Assembly: GCF_040640155.1 (NCBI RefSeq)
Contig: NZ_JBFABE010000014.1
Span: 89,599 to 153,598 of the forward strand
DNA: 64,000 nucleotides
Reading direction: 5' to 3'
Source: Streptosporangium sp040640155
GTDB taxonomy: Bacteria; Actinomycetota; Actinomycetes; Streptosporangiales; Streptosporangiaceae
Shown here one piece after another: positions 61,528-64,000 of this stretch. Positions within the stretch are counted from its first letter, which is position 1, and each line of letters opens with the position of its first letter. The notes beneath the pieces were generated by a model. That model was given only the letters and a program-made list of their open reading frames with translations. It had not been told where the DNA came from and did no database searches. The translations under genes and the position numbers were made by a program.

Positions 61528-61765
61528 GGTCGCCTACCTGTTACCGATTTCCGACAAAATTAGACGCTACATTCACTCCCATCCAGGACTTCAATAATCA
61601 GGCATTTCGGGCAAATGCAAAATTATTTGATAATTCGTGCAAATAGGTATATATGGTCGTCCGTAAACTCGAAATGGTTGTTGCTGGGTGAGATGGCGTG
61701 GCCTGGTAGCGATTCGACGACCTTGCCGGGCAAACCGATGCGGGGGGTGAACCGTCTGTTTTACG
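61528..61765. other. Lower-GC divergent promoter region
   Basis: This 238-bp gap between the divergent STAND and trypco2 genes includes a marked AT-rich core at 61598-61660 (AAAATTATTTGATAATTC and TAGGTATATATGG). It probably holds both promoters. No gene is recognised in it. Confidence 0.55.
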
Positions 61766-62182
61766 GTGGGTGATCGTGGTTGCGGGTGCATGCTGCGGCC
61801 GGGGTCGGGCGGTGAACAGAAGCGAGGTAGGGCGGGTGGAGATCGCGAGCTGGCTCGGGTGGTGGAAGGGCTGCGCAATGAGCTGCTGGAGGCCGTGGTG
61901 CGTGGTGCGGACAGCGACATCACGTTCACGGTGGGGGCGATCGAGTTGGAGTTCGCCGTGGAGTTGAAGGCCGATGCGAAGGTCAAAGGCGGTTTCAAAG
62001 CCTGGGTGGTCACCGGTGATGTCGAGGCGGGCCTGGCGCGGGGCCGTACTCACAAGGTGAAGGTCACTCTCACTCCCAAGAGCCCTGATGGCGGTGACGT
62101 GCTGATCAAGGGTGAGCCGGGTTCCGGCGGCAGGCCGGGTGAGGTGTCTGGGCGGTTGGGCCGCGGAGCCGTGCGCCCGTAG
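61766..62182 (+). CDS. Trypsin-co-occurring domain 2 (trypco2) protein, probably frameshifted at its start
   Basis: Residues ELARVVEGLRNELLEAVVRG, ITFTVGAIELEFAVELK and GGFKAWVV ... HKVKVTLTPKSPDG match trypco2, a small domain found beside trypsin-like and STAND proteins in actinobacterial conflict systems. The family normally starts M-E-I-E-L-A. Here GTG 61836 with a good ribosome site begins VEI, but an extra CG at 61844-61847 throws it out of frame. As it stands the ORF can only start from GTG 61766 or ATG 61790, both poor sites. The last 20 residues are an unrelated tail. Confidence 0.7.
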   Translation: MGDRGCGCMLRPGSGGEQKRGRAGGDRELARVVEGLRNELLEAVVRGADSDITFTVGAIELEFAVELKADAKVKGGFKAWVVTGDVEAGLARGRTHKVKVTLTPKSPDGGDVLIKGEPGSGGRPGEVSGRLGRGAVRP

Positions 62183-62244
62183 TCCGCTCGAAAGAGCGCC
62201 GTCCGATCAGGGCATGTTGAGAAGGTCGGGCAAGAAGGGGCGGG

Positions 62245-62706
62245 ATGCAGGTACAGCCGGAACGGGTGGTCGCCGTCACCACCGCCGACGAGCTTGGGTC
62301 GGGGTATGTGATCGGGCCGCGCCTGGTGCTGATCGAGGACTCGCGCTGGTCGGCGCCAGCGGGGCGGCCGCCGGGGTGGGGACGCACCGCCACCTACCGG
62401 CCTGAGCAGCCGTGTCAGGCCTGGGACCTGCCCCGCGCCGTGCAGCGCCCAGCGCAGTCGGCGGAGATCCATCACGCCTCCAGCACGCTCAACCCCGGCA
62501 GCGGCTCCGTCCATGCTAATTATGTGGGACCTCCGACCTTGCTGAGCACAACGTTGTGCTGGCCAAAAAAGGTGGCCGAGCATACCAAGCACGATGCGAC
62601 CGAGAGTCGGGTCGCCGACCTATACGTCAAGGCCGCCGAGCAACTCGGACACGACCAGGCCGTCATCCGCATGGTCGGCCTGTACGTGTTGGAACATCTG
62701 GCTTAA
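62245..62706 (+). pseudogene. Mosaic ORF: trypsin-like N-terminus joined to a helical-repeat fragment
   Basis: The 153-aa ORF begins MQVQPERVVAVTTADELGSG and YVIGPRLVL, the usual first strands of actinobacterial trypsin-like peptidases, but the catalytic His segment that should follow LVL is missing. The middle is not recognisable. The end RVADLYVKAAEQLGHDQAVI and RMVGLYVLEHLA matches the ITERFTKAVEQLG...VRLGGIYALERIA helix of actinobacterial pentapeptide-repeat membrane proteins. It appears to be pieces of two genes fused by deletion. Confidence 0.55.
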
Positions 62707-62901
62707 GACAACCTTGGCCAACGCCAGAAGCGCAACGCTGGACCGGTCTTTCCGGGGGGTGCCACGGAGGGCACCGTCGAAGATTTGGTCGCGCGGGACC
62801 CGTGGCGGTGTCGGCCTGCTCACTACACGATATGATGATCGGAAGTAGCAGGTCCACTGATCATCTTGGATGCGTTGGCTGCAGTCGAAGCAGGACAAGA
62901 A
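62707..62901. other. Gap between mosaic ORF and NACHT-type gene, nothing recognised
   Basis: Short open frames occur on both strands but none has recognisable homology. GC is lower than in the core genome part of the window. The 3' end of the minus-strand STAND gene borders it. Confidence 0.4.
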
Positions 62902-64000
62902 TCATCGGTTGATGATCAGCCATTCCTGAAGTTCCCGGTGACGGAATTGATAGCTGGCGCCAGCTACCCGTAGCAGGCCCGCCACGCATGCCCACTGGCA
63001 AAACGCGGCGAATCGCCACGGTAATCGGCCGTGCATCGCCGCGAGTGCCACACCGAACATATACCGCACTCCTCCACCATGTGAGCTTCCAAACCCGCCC
63101 ACGAGCCCAAACACGAGCCCGGCCGCGATCCCGACAGCGAACGCGCCTGCGAGCCCGCTAGTGAGTCCTGCAAGTCCTCCTGCGAGCCCACCTGCGAGCC
63201 CGACTGTGAGTCCGACAGCGAACCCGACAGCGAGATCGCTATGGACGGCTCGGTGGGGAGAAGTCACCTCAGCTCTCGGCTCCCACGAACGACGTTCGTA
63301 CCCGAGCCCAGCCGCGAGGCCGATCGCGAGCCCGCCTACGGGCCCAACTACAAGTCCGACTACAAGCCCGATCGCGAGACCGCCCACGAGCCCGACCACG
63401 AGCCCAATCGCGAGACCGAATGTGATGGAGGTCATGCGGTTACGGATGGGGATTTTCTCGGGTGGGGAAATATTCGGTGTGGGCCATTTAGTCCATGCGT
63501 AAGACGGCAGCGCATAGAGCTCGTACCCGCACAGGAGCACGATCAAAGCCAGTCCAGTGGCGGGTGCCCATTGCCGGTCACTGAGCAACCATACCCAGTG
63601 GCGGATGTTGTCTGCCCAGGTGTTCGGCGGCACTAGCAACATGAACAAGATGATGAGCAGGGTAGTTGCGGCGAAGGTATGGAGCAGGCGGGGCAGTAGG
63701 TGTCCGCCGATCGGCCACAGCAGGTGCGGTGCGAGGTTGACACCTGACATGCCCGAGGGAGCGTCGGGGCTCCTGCCTTCCTTCTCCTGCCAATGCAGGT
63801 GATGCGCCAGCTGGGCTAGCCATTTCTCGACTTGCCGGGCGTTGTAGGGGCGCTGGGTGAAGCGGGAGCCGGTGGTGGGGGTCAGAGCGGTGGCGGCGGT
63901 GATGAAGTTTTCTAGCAGGTCGTGTCGCAGTCGCTCTACCGTCTGGGTCGCGTCCTCGGAGCGGTGTAAAAGGCTCGACGAGGTAGGTGCCGCGGGCTGA
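62902..64000 (-). CDS. NACHT-type membrane STAND protein, C-terminal part (partial at window edge)
   Basis: The frame stays open from the stop at 62902 to the window end, so at least 366 residues belong to the C-terminus of a larger protein. The segment TVERLRHDLLENFITAATAL, RQVEKWLAQLAHHL and the final YQFRHRELQEWL are typical of the region after the NACHT ATPase in actinobacterial membrane STAND proteins. In between are TM helices (LLHTFAATTLLIILFMLLV, APATGLALIVLLCGYELYAL) and two long glycine-zipper stretches (ITFGLAIGLVVGLVGGLAIG; AVGFAVGLTVGLAGGLAGG). Such stretches could form tight membrane helices or pores. The ATPase itself lies outside the window. Confidence 0.75.
   Translation of the reverse strand, partial: QPAAPTSSSLLHRSEDATQTVERLRHDLLENFITAATALTPTTGSRFTQRPYNARQVEKWLAQLAHHLHWQEKEGRSPDAPSGMSGVNLAPHLLWPIGGHLLPRLLHTFAATTLLIILFMLLVPPNTWADNIRHWVWLLSDRQWAPATGLALIVLLCGYELYALPSYAWTKWPTPNISPPEKIPIRNRMTSITFGLAIGLVVGLVGGLAIGLVVGLVVGPVGGLAIGLAAGLGYERRSWEPRAEVTSPHRAVHSDLAVGFAVGLTVGLAGGLAGGLAGLTSGLAGAFAVGIAAGLVFGLVGGFGSSHGGGVRYMFGVALAAMHGRLPWRFAAFCQWACVAGLLRVAGASYQFRHRELQEWLIINR

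Overview
The window is a high-GC (about 70%) actinobacterial chromosome segment. GTG/TTG starts, 1- or 4-nt start/stop overlaps, a SUF (not ISC) Fe-S operon with SufU, an acVLRF1-type release factor, streptogrisin-like secretion and STAND/trypco2 proteins suggest a filamentous actinomycete, perhaps near Streptosporangiaceae. The family placement is inference from gene content only.

Layout. 1-570: end of a Bcr/CflA-like MFS exporter. 653-8374: Fe-S assembly operon sufR-sufB-sufD-Rieske ferredoxin-sufC-sufS-sufU-(IS200/IS605 remnant)-sufT, with an iron box and a SufR-type operator upstream. 8375-10478: long leader and a DEAD-box RNA helicase with an RG-rich tail. 10648-11938: divergent HxlR regulator and DUF899 protein. 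12099-21579: LacI regulator and an oligosaccharide operon (lipoprotein binding protein, two permeases, two ATPases, GH2 beta-mannosidase) with three operator-like palindromes. 21737-22907: hisE-hisG. 22976-26400: ABC-2 exporter plus DesK/NarL two-component system. 26559-27410: siderophore-interacting protein behind an iron box. 27460-30902: exported class V aminotransferase, degenerate EAL protein, acVLRF1 factor. 31163-36038: ABC-F ATPase, small HTH protein, enoyl-CoA hydratase, ABC exporter. 36121-39318: IS5 fragment, sulfotransferase, LD-carboxypeptidase and an unknown protein. 39545-42166: Hsp70 with a large C-terminal extension. 42418-44857: ferritin-like protein and a thioredoxin-reductase-like flavoprotein, diverging from three 56-bp direct repeats. 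45139-46722: secreted S1 protease. 46709-52122: an operon on the minus strand of a DxDxDG-repeat protein, a membrane-anchored GrpE-like protein, two dynamin-like GTPases and a dying VOC-family remnant. 52288-57664: GH15 enzyme, POT transporter, long-chain acyl-CoA ligase.

The right end (57984-64000) is a lower-GC accessory island. It holds an IS5 remnant, a membrane STAND NTPase with eight nearly identical 126-bp TPR repeats and a decayed tail, a trypco2 gene with an apparent 2-bp frameshift near its start, a mosaic ORF joining trypsin-like and helical-repeat fragments, and the C-terminal part of a NACHT-type membrane STAND protein running off the edge. I read this as a partly decayed member of the TRYPCO/STAND biological-conflict systems.

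The most interesting parts are (1) that island, (2) the dynamin/GrpE-like/Ca-repeat operon with the nearby Hsp70-extension protein, and (3) the 56-bp repeat region between the ferritin-like and flavoprotein genes. No tRNA, rRNA or CRISPR array was recognised.
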